NCBI GenBank assembly: GCA_030549495.1 | Contig: JAUIRK010000570.1 | Coordinates: 1,527,501 to 1,591,500 of the forward strand | DNA from: Nectonema munidae | Lineage: Eukaryota > Nematomorpha > Nectonematoida > Nectonematidae | Direction of reading: 5' to 3' | Length of the DNA stretch: 64,000 bases | Shown here: piece by piece, positions 1 through 12,800 of the stretch | Numbering within the stretch: the stretch's first letter is position 1 | How the letters are laid out: each line of letters starts with the position of its first letter | Translations under genes and position numbers: made by a program | Notes under the pieces: generated by a model | Databases searched by the model: none | What the model was told of the DNA's origin: nothing | What the model saw: only the letters and a program-made list of their open reading frames with translations

Positions 1-2340
1 CTTTCAGCATTGAATACAAAATTTTCATACAGAATATTTTTTCCTATGATAATTTAATAACCTAAAATCGTAAATAAGTGTTGATTACAGAAGGTGGAGA
101 CATTTTAATAATTACATTATCATAATTTGAAAAAACATTAAAAATAAATTTTTTTACACACTTATTTTTTCTGTATTGGCGAATAATCTTTTTAAAAAGG
201 TGCTTGTTAACGGCTAAAATGAAGGCTGAATATACTTTCATCCATAAAAATGAGTAGCTCTTGGGAAGTTGGAGCGCAATTTCGAAACTATGCTAAAGTG
301 AAGTCTTTTTCTTCAACCATTACATCTTCCCTGTTATACTTTACAACAATTTCTTTGTTTGCCTAAGAATGGAGTTTTTGTTTTGAATAAATATAATAGC
401 TTCTAAGTAAGCTTTTCGTGTGTCCTCATGCTTTTGTGGATACTTGTTCATAATCTTCATCATGATTATTATGGATGATTGTTTTTGCAGTTGATTAATT
501 CTAAGCAACAAGTTCCATTTATGTTTAAATTTTGATTTTTAACCAGGTTGATTAACTCACGTTTTTTGACAGGGCATGCTTCATTACGCATAATAAACAC
601 AGGGAACACAGAAATAGAAAATTTGCAATGTGAGCACTTTTTGAAGGGAAGCGATACGAATGCACTGTGTGAGTAAACATTTCAAACCGGTGTAAATTTT
701 TTACGGCTAAAATAGTTATGTTTCCTACATTCCTGATGTTTAAATTATGAAGATATTTAGCAAACATCTATTTTTATCGGGAAAAATTCTACTTTTTGTC
801 TACAAAAGTATGAGATGAATATTGAGAAAAAAAATAAAATTTCATGTTATGATAATAAGAACTGTTTAAAAGTTAAAACACAATAAAATAAAACGAACTT
901 GAATTAAAAATGATAAAAAAATAGAATAGTTTATTTATATTTAGTCTAAAATAAAATTCATTTTTCTGACTGCCTCAACTCCAATTTTAATCTTGGTGAG
1001 CCGCAGTTAAAATTTATAGTCCAATAAGATGATTGATGTTACTTTAAAGAAATATTTCCGATTATTATTGATACATATGTAGATATACCATTTCAAAAGA
1101 AACATTTTATTTCATAGAATTTTCAATGTCTTGCTATTTATCACGAGAAAGAAACTTCAGGTATAGCGACTTCAATCCATTTTTGAAAAATCTATTTATT
1201 TATTTTATATAAAAGTGAAAAGTAGTTATTCAAATTATTTGTGCATTTTGAAATTATGAATTTTTCTGATCTGAAATGAGTTTTAGGTGATAAATTTATT
1301 TAATTTTACATGAATTTCTTATCTAACATTATATATCGCATTTGATGTTTTTGAATTTTGCTGAACAAACTTAATTATTTCCAATTAACTTCTTTAAATC
1401 GTGTCTAATAAATAATATATAAAAAATAAAAAAGCATAATATTAATATGCAATAATTATACTAAAGAATATTGGAAGGATTTATTCGCAAGGTAAAAAAA
1501 TAACAGGATCAACACAGAGGGCAAGGATGGGTGCGATGCATCTCCTACGATCAGACAAGGAAAATTTACAATGAAAATTAGCTTATTTGAGAAACATCAC
1601 TACTTTGCTGTGCTCGTTATTTGTTTTTGCCATTTTATTTGAGCCTGGATATTTAAGTTTCATATTCAGATCTGTTTGAAGATGTTATTTTCAAATTTAT
1701 TTTATTTTATTGAGCTTTTGTAACACAAAATATGGGCAGCCAATCAGATGTCTAACTTAAAATTATTGACATTAGAACCAAAAATGGTAACTAATTGACC
1801 TAAATTACACTGTCATATCAAGATCAAAGATCTTTTGCTATATAACAGACTTAACACCGCATACCATAAATATCTAGAAAAAATCTAGATACAACCTTGA
1901 ACTGCTCTAAGGAACAAGCGGGAAATTGTCGTTATTTCTCTCAGAGAAGAAAGAATACGTGCCATTTCGAAAGAAATCTCTTTACTTCACGTACCGAAAC
2001 ATAAGAATAACAAAACGAGAGGGTGGAATGTGGATAGTGAGTGTGGTGCATGCATGAACACTGTTTACAAATAAAAAAGCAAATGTTTATCCTTACACAA
2101 GCAAGAAGGATAATCAGATATAGTTCCTTGAAATTCGTACACACGCGGTGCACAGCGAGAGTGGATGAAAAAAAGCAAATGGAATGAATAGCAGCACGAT
2201 TTCGCTAAGACGGACTTTTTGCAGAGATGACGCAAACTGTGTGCTATTCTTCTGCCTGCATGTGTGAGTTGGTGTGTTTTCTTTAATTCCAGATTACTAA
2301 ACTTATTGATTGTTTTTTATATCAACTACTCAGTGTATAG
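1..2340. other. AT-rich stretch without a recognised gene
   Basis: I read both strands and found only short chance reading frames with no family resemblance. No repeat end, tRNA-like box or protein motif stands out. Confidence 0.5.
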
Positions 2341-2349
2341 AATAGACAA

Positions 2350-2366
2350 ACACACACACACACACA
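2350..2366. repeat. (CA)n microsatellite
   Basis: A run of about eight and a half CA dinucleotides, visible directly. It is the only long dinucleotide array noted in the first 10 kb. Confidence 0.9.
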
Positions 2367-2509
2367 TACATGAAACATCATCAACAAACAACAAAACGTT
2401 GTATACTCTTCTTCCTCTGTGAAATATCTTAATTGTGCATTTATATTTTGTACTATAAATACATAATATATCTCCGCGTATAATGTATTAGTTCATCTGT
2501 GTACCAGAC

Positions 2510-2550
2510 AATTCGTGAAATGACTGCTTATTTCAGTCATTTCACGAATT
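2510..2550. repeat. Perfect 17-bp inverted repeat (hairpin)
   Basis: The arm AATTCGTGAAATGACTG at 2510-2526 is followed by a 7-base loop (CTTATTT) and its exact reverse complement at 2534-2550. A degenerate echo of the arm (TTGAAATGACTGAT) recurs near 2596-2611. The role is unknown; it could be the core of a small mobile element or a structured RNA. No gene is adjacent. Confidence 0.85.
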
Positions 2551-2559
2551 AACTTATCT

Positions 2560-3150
2560 TAAATTTCAGCTATTTAGCTTAATGACTAGGCATTTCTTGA
2601 AATGACTGATTACATAGATCGTCTGTAACAATGATGGTACATAGCGAACATCATAAAAAGGAAATTTATGTGAGATATAATACGATAATGTGAGTGTATG
2701 TTTGATAAGCTACTTTTTATTACTTTCAAAGATAAAAATGCTTACAACTTTTATAGTGTAAACACATGCAAAAGATTTCTTCTTGGTGCACACACTTATT
2801 GTTAAAAGATCATAAAATCCGTCGCTGACAGAACAAAAAGTTGTTGGAATAAATGCCAGATTTTCTAATCAATGTTATTTTTTGCTTCCAAAGCATCTGA
2901 ATACTCATGCAATAAATCATCAGCAAACGCATCAAATCAATTCTTCCAAGCATCTTTTATTTATTGTTTGTGCGCGGTACATACGTGCACAGCACACACA
3001 TCCAAAGTTTAGGTCATTTGTCCAGTTAATAATAATTGAAAAACGATATATACCCAGTTATAAAAATTTCAGCACTTGTTTACTTTTCCCCACGTCCATC
3101 CTTTTCAATCACTATTTTTCCACTTTTTTAACCATGTGTCTTGGTGTTGG
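2560..3150. other. No recognised feature
   Basis: AT-rich sequence with no convincing reading frame or repeat structure. A 93-codon open frame at 2882-3163 has no recognisable motif and runs into the SINE tail, so it is probably chance. Confidence 0.5.
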
Positions 3151-3154
3151 TTTA

Positions 3155-3323
3155 AACAAATAACTAACTAACTAACCTTACTAACTAATAAATAACTAGT
3201 AAAGGGTACAGTTGGGTGTTTTCGTGTGTATCGAACTATGAGGAAACTAGCCTCAATGTGGGATCGAACCCAAGACATTGAGCAAACGAAACACAGTATC
3301 TAACCAACCTTACTCAAGCCTCC
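3155..3323 (-). repeat. tRNA-derived SINE (family 1), minus strand
   Basis: Read on the minus strand, a tRNA-like head begins at 3323. The A box is TGGTTAGATACTG (3306-3294) and the B box is a perfect GGTTCGATCCC (3270-3260). After about 60 unrelated bases the unit ends in a (GTTA)n-like tail at about 3160-3200. A pol III promoter followed by a short body and a simple tail is the SINE plan. The body differs from the SINE family seen at 23778 and 58161. The exact ends and target duplication were not resolved. Confidence 0.7.
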
Positions 3324-3577
3324 TTTAGTAGATATCTGAGCCTACTTCTGAACCTGCAATGTGAAGCTTGCTACCGTTTACAAAAACATATCTTGCGCAA
3401 TCAAAACAAAGCAACGGAGCATTCCATGCAAATTCCAAATTATCCTCCAAAAAACGAACTTACAAACAGGAAACAAGCTCAGAGACCTCAGCTACAGTAG
3501 TTATGTTAATTTTAATCCATTTTATTATTAAAATAGGTCTTGATAAGTAAAATAAAAATACATTTATTTGTTTAAAC

Positions 3578-5613
3578 TAGTGATTCTCAATCTGGGAGTC
3601 CAAGAGCGTAACATAAGGGGTCCATTAGTAAGGTTGCATGTAATATTCCAAATTTTTTGGAAAGAAAATTGAAACCATTTCCACAAGTTTTAATTTTAAG
3701 ATAACTTTACGCAACGTTTCAGACAAAATAAATAATGCAGTGGATGAGGTAGTTGAATTTCCCTGAAAAGAATGGTGCAAAAAATTAAAAAGAATAAATA
3801 TATTACAAAAAACGAAAATAATAAAAAAAAAATTAAAAAGCAATAAGATGGGAAAAATTTCCTGATTTAAGTAAGAATAAACTATTTAGACATTTTGTTA
3901 CAAGGCCAATTTTTTTGTTTATTTTTTAACTGTCCTTTCAATATTATTTTCATCATCACTTTCATTCCTTTTTTTCCTTATTTTTGGGAAATTGAATTAT
4001 TCTTTCTAAATTATTAATTCAAAAAGGCTCAAGTTTTTTAAATCAACATGTCTTCACGTTCCTTTTAATTTTAACCGTTTTTGCGTTGTTTTAACAAGTC
4101 GGTTACTTCTTTTTGAACAGGAAGAATTTTCTAGACGAAAATCGATGAAAAGAATGATTACTAACAGTTCTAATGAGGATGCTTTATTAGCCTCCTATGA
4201 CGAATCTCAATTAATAGAAAAGACCGGAAAAACCACACAAAATAGCGGAGGAACTATTTCTGCCTGCAGTAAAAGCTATGATTTCTAGAATAGGAGATAA
4301 AGAAGCAAAGAATTACAATATCATTTCATTGTCAAACAACACATACAAAAGACGAATAGAAGACGTGTCAAAAAACATAAAAGTCAGTTAGTAGAAATGA
4401 TACATCAAAGTGAATTTTACTCTCTACAATATGATGAAACTACAGATGTTTCCAACTTTATTTTGAAGAAAAAGCTATAAATTATATAGCTAGCAATTTT
4501 ACGATTTGTTTACAATGGATCCCTTTAGGAAGAGTTTTTATTCTGTGAATCTTTACCATCAGATGCAACAGGCGAGCCAATATTTCATGATGTAAATGAC
4601 TTGATAATTACAAGTGAAATTGGATGGTCAAAATGTGTAGCACACAAGAATGATCGCAAAAGTTCTAGCCATCATACCAAATGAAAAATGGACGGATTGT
4701 TGCCTGCACAGAGCCTTTAATCCTCGTATTTTAATGTTATTTGTGGCTAAATGGAAGTACACGTGAGCATTTATTTTCACATTCGCATGCACGATGGTTA
4801 TCCCTCAAAAAGGTACTATTCACTCGTGTATTTGAGTTGCGAGAGGAAATAGAAAATTTTTTTGATTCTAACGCATTCAATGGAGCGCAAGGTTTCATTC
4901 TTTTTCATGGCTGCCTATATAGCAGAACTCAGCTGAATCGTCTAAAGATGAGTTAGCAAGGAAAAACTGAGTGTATATTTAATGTTAAATAGAAAGTTGC
5001 AGGCATGATAGGGAAATGTGATTTATGATCGATGTGTTTTCAAAGTGGTATATATGAAGCATTTTTAACACTGATTTCATTGAAGCATCCGATGAAGATG
5101 CTCCCAGATGAAACAAAATGACCCTTTATACATTTGGAAGGTTTGAGCACAAGGCAAGAAAATAGTCTCGTCGAACTATCTTACGACACATCACTACATC
5201 TGTATTTACAGCAGCCCAATTTGCTAAACTTGTGGTTAAACCCGCGAGACACCGAATTGGCATCCGATTCTTATTTCTGTGAGCGCCTTAAGCTTACTTA
5301 TGTCAAATCCAAATGCAGAAACCGAATGCAAGTGGAATCAGATCTCGTTTAAAACTCCATCCCCCATTGAACCACACATTCACTACATCGTTTCAACCAT
5401 AACAGAATTAACCTTCTCATTAAAATGGCATGTTTTTATTTTTGATTCTTTCTTTTCGTGTTACTTCTATTTAAGTGCACAATATCACATTTAAACTGCC
5501 TGCTATAACATACATATTGTCTGCATATAACTATAATTTATTTAAATGTCATAATAGGAGAATAATTATTTTGGTGTAAGGGGTCCGTGGCATAGAAATG
5601 TTGGGAACAACAG
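3578..5613 (+). mobile_element. hAT transposon with terminal inverted repeats, decayed
   Basis: The left end reads TAGTGATTCTCAA and the right end, reversed, CTGTTGTTCCCAA. Both match the usual hAT terminus CAGTGRTTCTCAA. Candidate 8-bp target duplications flank it: GTTTAAAC at 3570-3577 and GTTTAATC at 5614-5621 (7 of 8 match). The motif GGGGTCC occurs inside both ends. The body carries a broken transposase on the plus strand (4108-5390). Length (~2.0 kb) and structure fit an old, non-functional hAT copy. Confidence 0.8.
4108..5390 (+). pseudogene. hAT transposase pseudogene (ZBED5/SCAND3-like)
   Basis: Several frames give pieces in the order expected of a ZBED5/SCAND3-type hAT transposase. 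First come 'QYDETTDVSN' (near 4430, first catalytic Asp region) and 'CCLHRAF' (near 4700). Then 'ARWLSLKKVLFTRVFELREE' (4792-4851) matches the family signature 'RWLSrGkvL.RvfELReE'. Last is a C-terminal dimerisation end, 'KSKCRNRMQVESDL' (5308-5349). Multiple frameshifts and stops separate them, so no intact protein is possible. The gene lies inside the element at 3578-5613. Its subfamily resembles the copies at 24654 and 40318. Confidence 0.75.
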
Positions 5614-5894
5614 GTTTAATCCTTTATAACTATAGAAATACAAGAGTATAATTAATACACACCCATAACGTTTTCAAATTTTAATGATATTAATAATTTG
5701 CAAAGTCCAAGAATAACTACCAATCATATATATTTCTAAATACTTTTCTTTAGAAAAACTCTCTTAGGTTAATTATTTAGTAGTAAAAATAACTTGATCC
5801 TTGAAGACATGGGTTGATAACCATTTTCAGCAAATGTTCCAATATTGGAACATATAAATAATTAAAGTTTGTGTAGAAATGAAGGCCCCTGACA

Positions 5895-6175
5895 TTATAA
5901 ATTTTTTTTCATATACCATTTTTACTTTAAATTAGTCCTTTTTAATTTAAGTTCGTCCTTTTCCAACTTAAGTTCGTCCTTTTCCAATTTAAGATCGTCC
6001 TTTTTAAATTTGTATTTAAGCTCAAAAGGTATGTTTTTAAATCAGATTGACCTTGATAAATTCTCCGAAAAACATTTTTTGTTCTATTTCTTAACTTATA
6101 TTTATAGTTATACAATTTATTACTTAAATTGAAAAAGACGAATTTAAAGTAAAAATGGTATATATAAAATTATAA
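5895..6175. mobile_element. MITE with ~55-bp terminal inverted repeats
   Basis: The left arm (5895-5952) and the reverse of the right arm (6121-6175) share TTATAA, then CATATACCATTTTTACTTTA with minor differences, then a TTTAAGT end. The element is about 281 bp and has no coding potential. Inside the left half (5943-6005) are three to four tandem copies of a ~21-bp unit containing TTTAAGTTCGTCCTTTT. The target duplication is unclear. The transposon superfamily cannot be assigned. Confidence 0.75.
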
Positions 6176-6302
6176 AACATAAAATCTAAAAAAATTTAGA
6201 AACAATTCAATTGGTAAAGAAATAAATTTATTAAAACATATTTTGAATAACTTCTGTTCATTTTTGTAGCAAGTTGCAGATATTTTTTTATCTGTTTATT
6301 TT

Positions 6303-7125
6303 TCATAGTGCTATATATTTTAATGAAATTGAAAATTCTATCTCAGGCTTTGGATGATTTAGAATGTAATAATGAAATCGATATATGTATTCTGCCACGT
6401 GATGAAAATAATGATGTTTCTGAAGAATTTTTTGATGAAAGAAATTTGTTATCTTCTGAACTGCCAAGTGTGTTTGCAATAAAAGTCTAGAAAATCGTAA
6501 AAATAAATGACTTATTAAAACAGTCAAAGACTTCAAAAAATGAAGAGAGGTAAATTTGATAACAGATGTGATGGAAAAGTTTACATAGCACGATGGAATG
6601 ATAACGTTCCTGTTACCATTGCTTCAAACTTCTGTAATCACAAACCTTTGACTTTTTTAAAAAGATAAAAAATATTTAAACGTCGAATGTTCCGACATTA
6701 TTGAAAAGTATAACAAAAGTATGGGTGAAGTAGATGTAATGAATTGATTATTATCCTCATATCGTCCTCAACTAAAAGGAAAAAATGGTGGTGGCAATTA
6801 GCAAGCAACGCTTTCAATTTAGCAGTTGTTACAGCTTGGAAGTTTCACTTTCACATAAATAAAAGAAAGAGAGTTAGACACATTTAGAGTTGAGGAGAAA
6901 GATTGTTTAACATCTTTTAGAAACAAAACAAATTAGTAAACATGGACAATTGGACATGTTATTCATCTAATGCCTAATTCGAGAAAATCAAATGGACATA
7001 TTATAGTTTTTATTGGCAGGAAAGAGGCACAATTTGTAAACATTAACACAACAAAAAATGTGAAAGATGTGATAAAAGACGTCATGAAAAGTGCGTTGCA
7101 TTTTATCATAAAGAATAATTTCTTT
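6303..7125 (+). pseudogene. piggyBac transposase pseudogene lacking its catalytic core
   Basis: The N-terminal acidic segment 'QALDDLECNNEIDICILPRD' (6338-6397 region) matches the start of PGBD-type piggyBac proteins. It is followed after only ~50 bases by C-terminal family blocks: 'RCDGKVYIARWNDNVPVTIA' (about 6564-6623), 'KKWWWQLASNAFNLAVVTAW' (about 6780-6839) and the Cys-His end 'CERCDKRRHEKC...FYH' (about 7065-7110). In the family the DDD catalytic domain of ~300 residues lies between the first two blocks. It is absent here, so the copy is internally deleted, and it also carries frameshifts. No terminal TTAA inverted repeats were found. Confidence 0.75.
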
Positions 7126-7129
7126 ATCT

Positions 7130-8700
7130 TTTTTATCCTAAAATTCCTTTCAGATTTCCTATTGATGTTAGCGAATTGATGGCTACTCTAATTAAAGTTG
7201 AAGATACATTCCATAGCGCCTTTGCAAACACCCGAAATGGTAGAGAATTCATTGTTCATAGTCAAAATGCTTTCCGAAATACTTCATTTCAAAGGACACG
7301 ACAACGTTCTATGAGAATAAAGGCCTCATAGAACGCGCCATCTTATTGGAACACAGGGAGATCCTCCTTTTTGACAAAATTTTTCTCATTCTTAATTCAT
7401 CAGGCTCCTTAATGGAGTAAAACCGTGTCTAAATAAGAGTGACACACCCACCAGGGGCAACCGCCACTTTTTCTTCTATGCACCTATTGCCAATACTACC
7501 TGGCTCTCAGTCCCTATTATTCTTACCTGCATACTCATTTCCAACAACTTTTTATAATGTTTTTTTTCTTTTTACAATCTTTCATTTATTTTGTATTTTC
7601 ACTTTTATATTTCTTCACATTGTGATTTATCCAGATGATTATTTAGTATAACAAGCGAATACAAAAGCTGATAAGAACTTTTTTGTATAACACAGTGGAA
7701 TCTCCATTTTAATTACGATACGAGAGCAGAGGCATAAGGATAGTTCATAATTTTATTATAGCGCCTAAAAACTCATAACAAAGCATGCTTGTTAAATATA
7801 CAGAAGGTTTGTAAAACGTAAGATATAAGGAAAGTACGTATTAAAAATGCAGATGTTAAAGAATTTGAAGATAAAAATAAGAATCTATAATATAATCATT
7901 GGATCCAAAAATTTGTCAGAAATGAAATATCCTTACTTTTATCGACAATTTTAATCATTTTAACATATAATTATGAAAAATAGGTGCGAAATGAAATCAG
8001 CATGGTAAATTTAGGATGAAAAAATATATTTTATCTAGAATTTGAATAATAATAATAATCTTGGAGAAAATTTCATCACGAATCACAATTTTGATAGATA
8101 TTATCTACTTTAAATTATGGATATAAAGTTTTATGCATTCAAAACTGCATATGATTACAAAATTTCAAAAGTGTATCTAATATAGGGAATAAGCTACAGG
8201 TAATATTTAAAATACATGAAGAGATAGAAGAGCGAGGGCATTTAGAAGCCTGTTTGATATTGGAAAACATTATACAGAGAAATTTTCGAAAATATGCCTT
8301 TTAAGTGAACCATATAAGAATTCACAAAGTACAACTTTTCAATGATATCCATTGCCTCAGTATATAAAAGTTTTGTATAGTTGAAATTTATATCAAGTTC
8401 AGAAAAAGTAGTTAACTCATAAAAATGAGAATGATTATGCTAAATATTTGATTATGTTGACTGTATAATAGTGTATCACGCCACAAGAGTAAAAAATTAG
8501 GTTTGAAATTTACGAGTGAACACAAGCGAAATTGAATCTCCTCCTATAAAAAAATATGAATTTGAGAGAAATTTGGGGAAAATAAAATCATTAGAATTTA
8601 TCCCTTTAAAAAGCAAATTTTTTTTAGTATTTGATGCTTAGATAATCTATTTCCCTTCAGAAAATCTAAAAACGTTTTTGAGCCATTAAACAGCCTAGAA
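7130..8700. other. Intergenic; one hairpin
   Basis: No gene recognised. An 11-bp perfect inverted repeat (CGTTCTATGAG at 7305-7315, reversed at 7325-7335, loop of 9) is present. At 7690 the words CAGTGGAATCTCC resemble a pogo/Tigger terminus, but no matching second end was found. Confidence 0.45.
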
Positions 8701-9007
8701 TATACTCGAAGAAATTCAATTGGAACGTTGTGTGTCTAGAAATAGGTCAGCTTTCACAAAGACATTTCGATTTGGGCGACCGGCGGTCGCGGTAAGCTCA
8801 TGTCAACAGAATCAACTGCGGAAAGCTTTGGAAGGTTATATTTGCTTCAGACATCGGCAGCTTACCGCAGATTCAACGACCAATATTTTCTCAAGTTTCA
8901 GTCAGTTGTTTTGTGTTGATAAATCTGTTGTAGTTATTTATTTGTTACAAATCTTTTAATTCACTTACATTTTCATTTTTCATAAAGTTAATATTCTTTA
9001 GTAAATA

Positions 9008-9850
9008 TGTCATCAAGTCAAACAGACAATGACATCGAAAGTGAGAATGTGGCTGCAGACAAAGATCTTGATATTGTAATGGTAGAAAATGAGGCTGAAA
9101 AAGATGTAGCTGCAAAAAATGAGCATGGGAAAGATGTGGACACAGAAAGTGAGTTTTAGAAAGAAGCTACTGCTGCTGCTGCAGTAAGTAAACTGAAGAA
9201 GTGTGGCTGCAGTCCTCAAACATTTGAGCCAGAGAGAAACACTCACCTGTAGAGTTTGTGAGAAGCAAATCAAACGCAAAAACTACAACATTCACTTAGA
9301 AAGATTGCATCCAACAGAAAAGATTTGCGGGGAAAAGAACAATCACAATCACTCACTTTTTCAGTATAAAGAGAAATAGCTCTTCAAATGTCGCTACTGA
9401 ATCAACAAAAACAATTAACCTTTCCGTGGGTGGTGATATGATTGAAGAGACACAACCAAATAAATCTTTTGGTGATAATTCAAATGTCAGATCCATTCCT
9501 AAAGATAAAAATATAACTGAATCTTTGAAAGAAGGAAATAAGTCTTCTTTCGGACAGGATAAAGAAGTTGCGCCAAACTATCTCGAAGACATTTCTCTAA
9601 AAGTGTCTTGCTTAAAATTACAAGTTGAAGATTTGGAGAACTTCATGCCGAAATGTCAATGATCTCATTGAAACATTTTGTTTGCAATATAATGAAACAG
9701 ATGGCATACTAATTTGTGACGAATGCATTCCGAATTCCTAGGGAGAAACTTTTAATTCTAAAGTTAGTCGCAGTGGCGTCTTTTGGTATAATCAGTATAA
9801 AAATACTGATTCGAATGCGCCCCTCTCTGTAGCCTTCATGAATCTTTGAA
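9008..9850 (+). pseudogene. N-terminal zinc-finger fragment of a probable DNA-transposon protein
   Basis: A methionine at 9008 opens an acidic, repetitive stretch rich in Asp, Glu, Val and Ala. A frameshift leads into a C2H2-type finger, 'CRVCEKQIKRKNYNIHLERL' followed by H (about 9249-9312; C-x2-C, then H-x4-H), and then 'THFFSIKRNSSSNVATEST'. A 78-residue open segment (9426-9662) continues in register. The last piece reads 'ICDECIPNS' and 'GVFWYNQYKN' (9714-9802). The order of finger, low-complexity linker and Cys-rich segment resembles N-terminal parts of domesticated or transposon-derived hAT proteins, but I cannot name the family with certainty. There is no catalytic part. A perfect 9-bp hairpin lies at 9790-9811. 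Confidence 0.4.
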
Positions 9851-9859
9851 TAAGTGATG

Positions 9860-12800
9860 TAGAGAATCTTTCAAACTTAGATATATGTGTTGAAATAAAG
9901 ATTTAAAAGTACATAGTTAGTATTTACATATTTTATATAGCTCATGCCGTGATATTTGACTTGTGATTATGAAGTTAGTTATTTACAAGTGGTCGTTTTC
10001 CAATGTTTAATTCATCAATAATACCATTTTTTGTGGAGGTGTTGATGGTTTTGAAAGCTTCTATATTTTTTGCGAAAAGGTCTTCCTCCGAAAAGCTTCG
10101 GTCGCGGTAAGTTTTAAAAAAATAAATATTATGCTCAAAAATGAGCTAACCTAACCTAAAAAAAGCTAAACAAGAGGCAGAAGTATATAAAATCACAAAA
10201 ATGATTCTTTTTAAGATAATTTCCAGAAATTTACTCCACAGTCTAACTCAATTCAATCAATTTCCAATAAATTGAATTTTTGAGTCTATCAGAAAAAAAA
10301 TTAATGCAAAAAATCTAATATATATTCTAATTGGTGCTAGTCATCTAAATTAACAAAATGTAGCCTATTCAATTGATACAGGCAGTAGTAAAATCGAATA
10401 ACGACGTCATTTTTCATTCCAGTTTGACCTAATCCTAATAATAACAATTCGAGTAATACGAACTTTCAGGCTATGTTATTCATATTGAGCCATAATTTCA
10501 TACGTATAATTTAAATTTAATGCTTAATAAGGTTAACAAACAAACGTTCATGACTGAAGGTATTAATTACTTTATTTCTAGGAGTAATCAATACCTGTTT
10601 TGTGACCACAATTTTCAAAAACAAAAATGCGTACGTACATTTATTCACTCATAATAATCGCCAAATTTGAATCGATAAAGTTTGCTTTAACATTAAAAGT
10701 ATAAAAAAACTAATTAAAAAATATATTAAATTTTAGCAAGGAACAAAAATTGAATTTAAAAAACACAGAAAAGTTCATCTTCATAAACGAATGCTTAATA
10801 TGTTATTATGATGCTATGCCAGTATCATTAGCTACTTAAAAGCTTTTTAACTCAAATATAAACATTTAATTAAAAGCTAAAAGTATTAACTTTGGAACGA
10901 CACGGTTGGTCAAAAAAAGAATTAGCAGAAAACAAATACACGCTTTGAAAGACCGTGTGTTCTTCATTTAGAATATAAGGACAATAAGGCAAAAATTTCA
11001 TTCGCATATCTTTATTCATTAAATTAGTGATGATGAAAAAACTAAAAAATCAAAAGAGGAAAATATACATTTTCACACGAGTGAACACAAGTTTGGGAAA
11101 TGAGGAAAATCAACGTTGAAAGAAAAACGATGCTGGAAACTTCACTTCATCAATCTCGATGCAGAATAACAAATAAACCCATTATTGCTAGGAGAGGCCA
11201 CTAAAAAGATCAACAAAATGGATCAATATGTACGATTGATAAAGCGTATTATTCAATATCATTACAAAATCCCTTTTTAAATATAGAAATTTTAGAATAA
11301 GCAGAAAATAATCTTCCCCACTACGCTAAAACCAAGACGAATTTGCTTAACATATATAAAGTTAATAATATATATATAAAGTGATTGTAAAGTCCAAGTG
11401 GGAGTCAGTGTGCAAGAATAAATGGAACTGGTCAAATATTAAAAAAGCTTATTTCAGGGTTATAAACTAAAAGCGTTACTATGCGTGTTACACAGATTGG
11501 AAGCGATCTTGTGTAAAATTGAAAACAAACTAAACTTCTCTCTCACCAAAAATATTATAAGTTCGGAAGTGATTTTTGCTGGAAATGATTCAATGAGATC
11601 AAAATAAAATAAAACGAAATAAAAGTCGACGCTAAATTACAAACTGCTACCTCTGACATCATAATTATCAAGATAACTTAGTCTAGGAGAGGTAAATATG
11701 ATTTGCATAGCAATATATACTCAATTCAACCTATTTTTATATTTGTCTACCATTTTAATTGTTGTCTAAAGGAATATCAAATTAATTTGTAGTGGAATTT
11801 AAGTTTTATCACACTTATCAGTTTTCCCATAAAAATTACTTCAATTAAAGGGTAAATAATAATTTATGGTATATTATACAATTATTTTTTCAGTGTACAT
11901 CAGTGTTTTGTCATGCTGTTATATCAACACAAATAATCGTGACAGTGAGAAATGTCTGTAGTTAGAGATAGGACATCTGATATAAGCTAAAAGTCCAGTC
12001 AAGACCTCATAGGCCCTCTCAACAAAATTTAAAATATAATGAAATATCTAGCGAGCATTTTGAAAAAATAGAGATAAAACCGCGTTGGATATTTATAAAG
12101 TTCAATTCAATGGAATACTTGATTTTAACAGAAAAACTTCTAATTTTGAATGCTATAAACTAGTGGGATACCATTGAGCAAGAGAAGTGTGACGAGCTCC
12201 ATTTTTCTCATATAGGTAGATGTATCATGAAGAAAACGAGACATAGATATAAATCGAAAGAAAGTATTTAGCATTCAATTTTATCCGCACAACAATTACA
12301 GAAGATGGAACGCAAAATATGGACTAATTTTTCATTTATATAAATAATCTAATAGTTAATAAAATCGGCACACATTTCATCTTACATAGTAAATAAAATC
12401 GAAGTACACTTTGTCGATGAACCTTATATAATGCATTCAATTTATAAAACTATCATGTTGGCAAAAACTAATGATAATTCCATACAGCATCTGAGTTCAA
12501 ATTGGAACCACGTATACCTCACCTACAGCTACTAAAATCGAAAAGCCAAGACTAATCAATCAAAGAAAGGTGTCCTCAGATCCTCCGTGTCAAATATTGG
12601 AGGCCAAAACTCCTGATGCGTATTCAATTAGAAAACATTTTTACTTTTGAGTTGGTATCAGGCAATCGCTCCTGACGTTGTTTCTTTCGCTTCATAATTT
12701 TGGGTAAACTGTTAGTTTCCATATTGTGCCCAGAATGACTTTGTAAAAATAGATGAGCAATATCTGAGGTACCGAGCAAACTTTCCAAAATTTTGATATA

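Noticed and set aside
2882-3163. 93-codon open frame as a gene
   Set aside because: No motif, biased AT codons, and it runs into the SINE tail.
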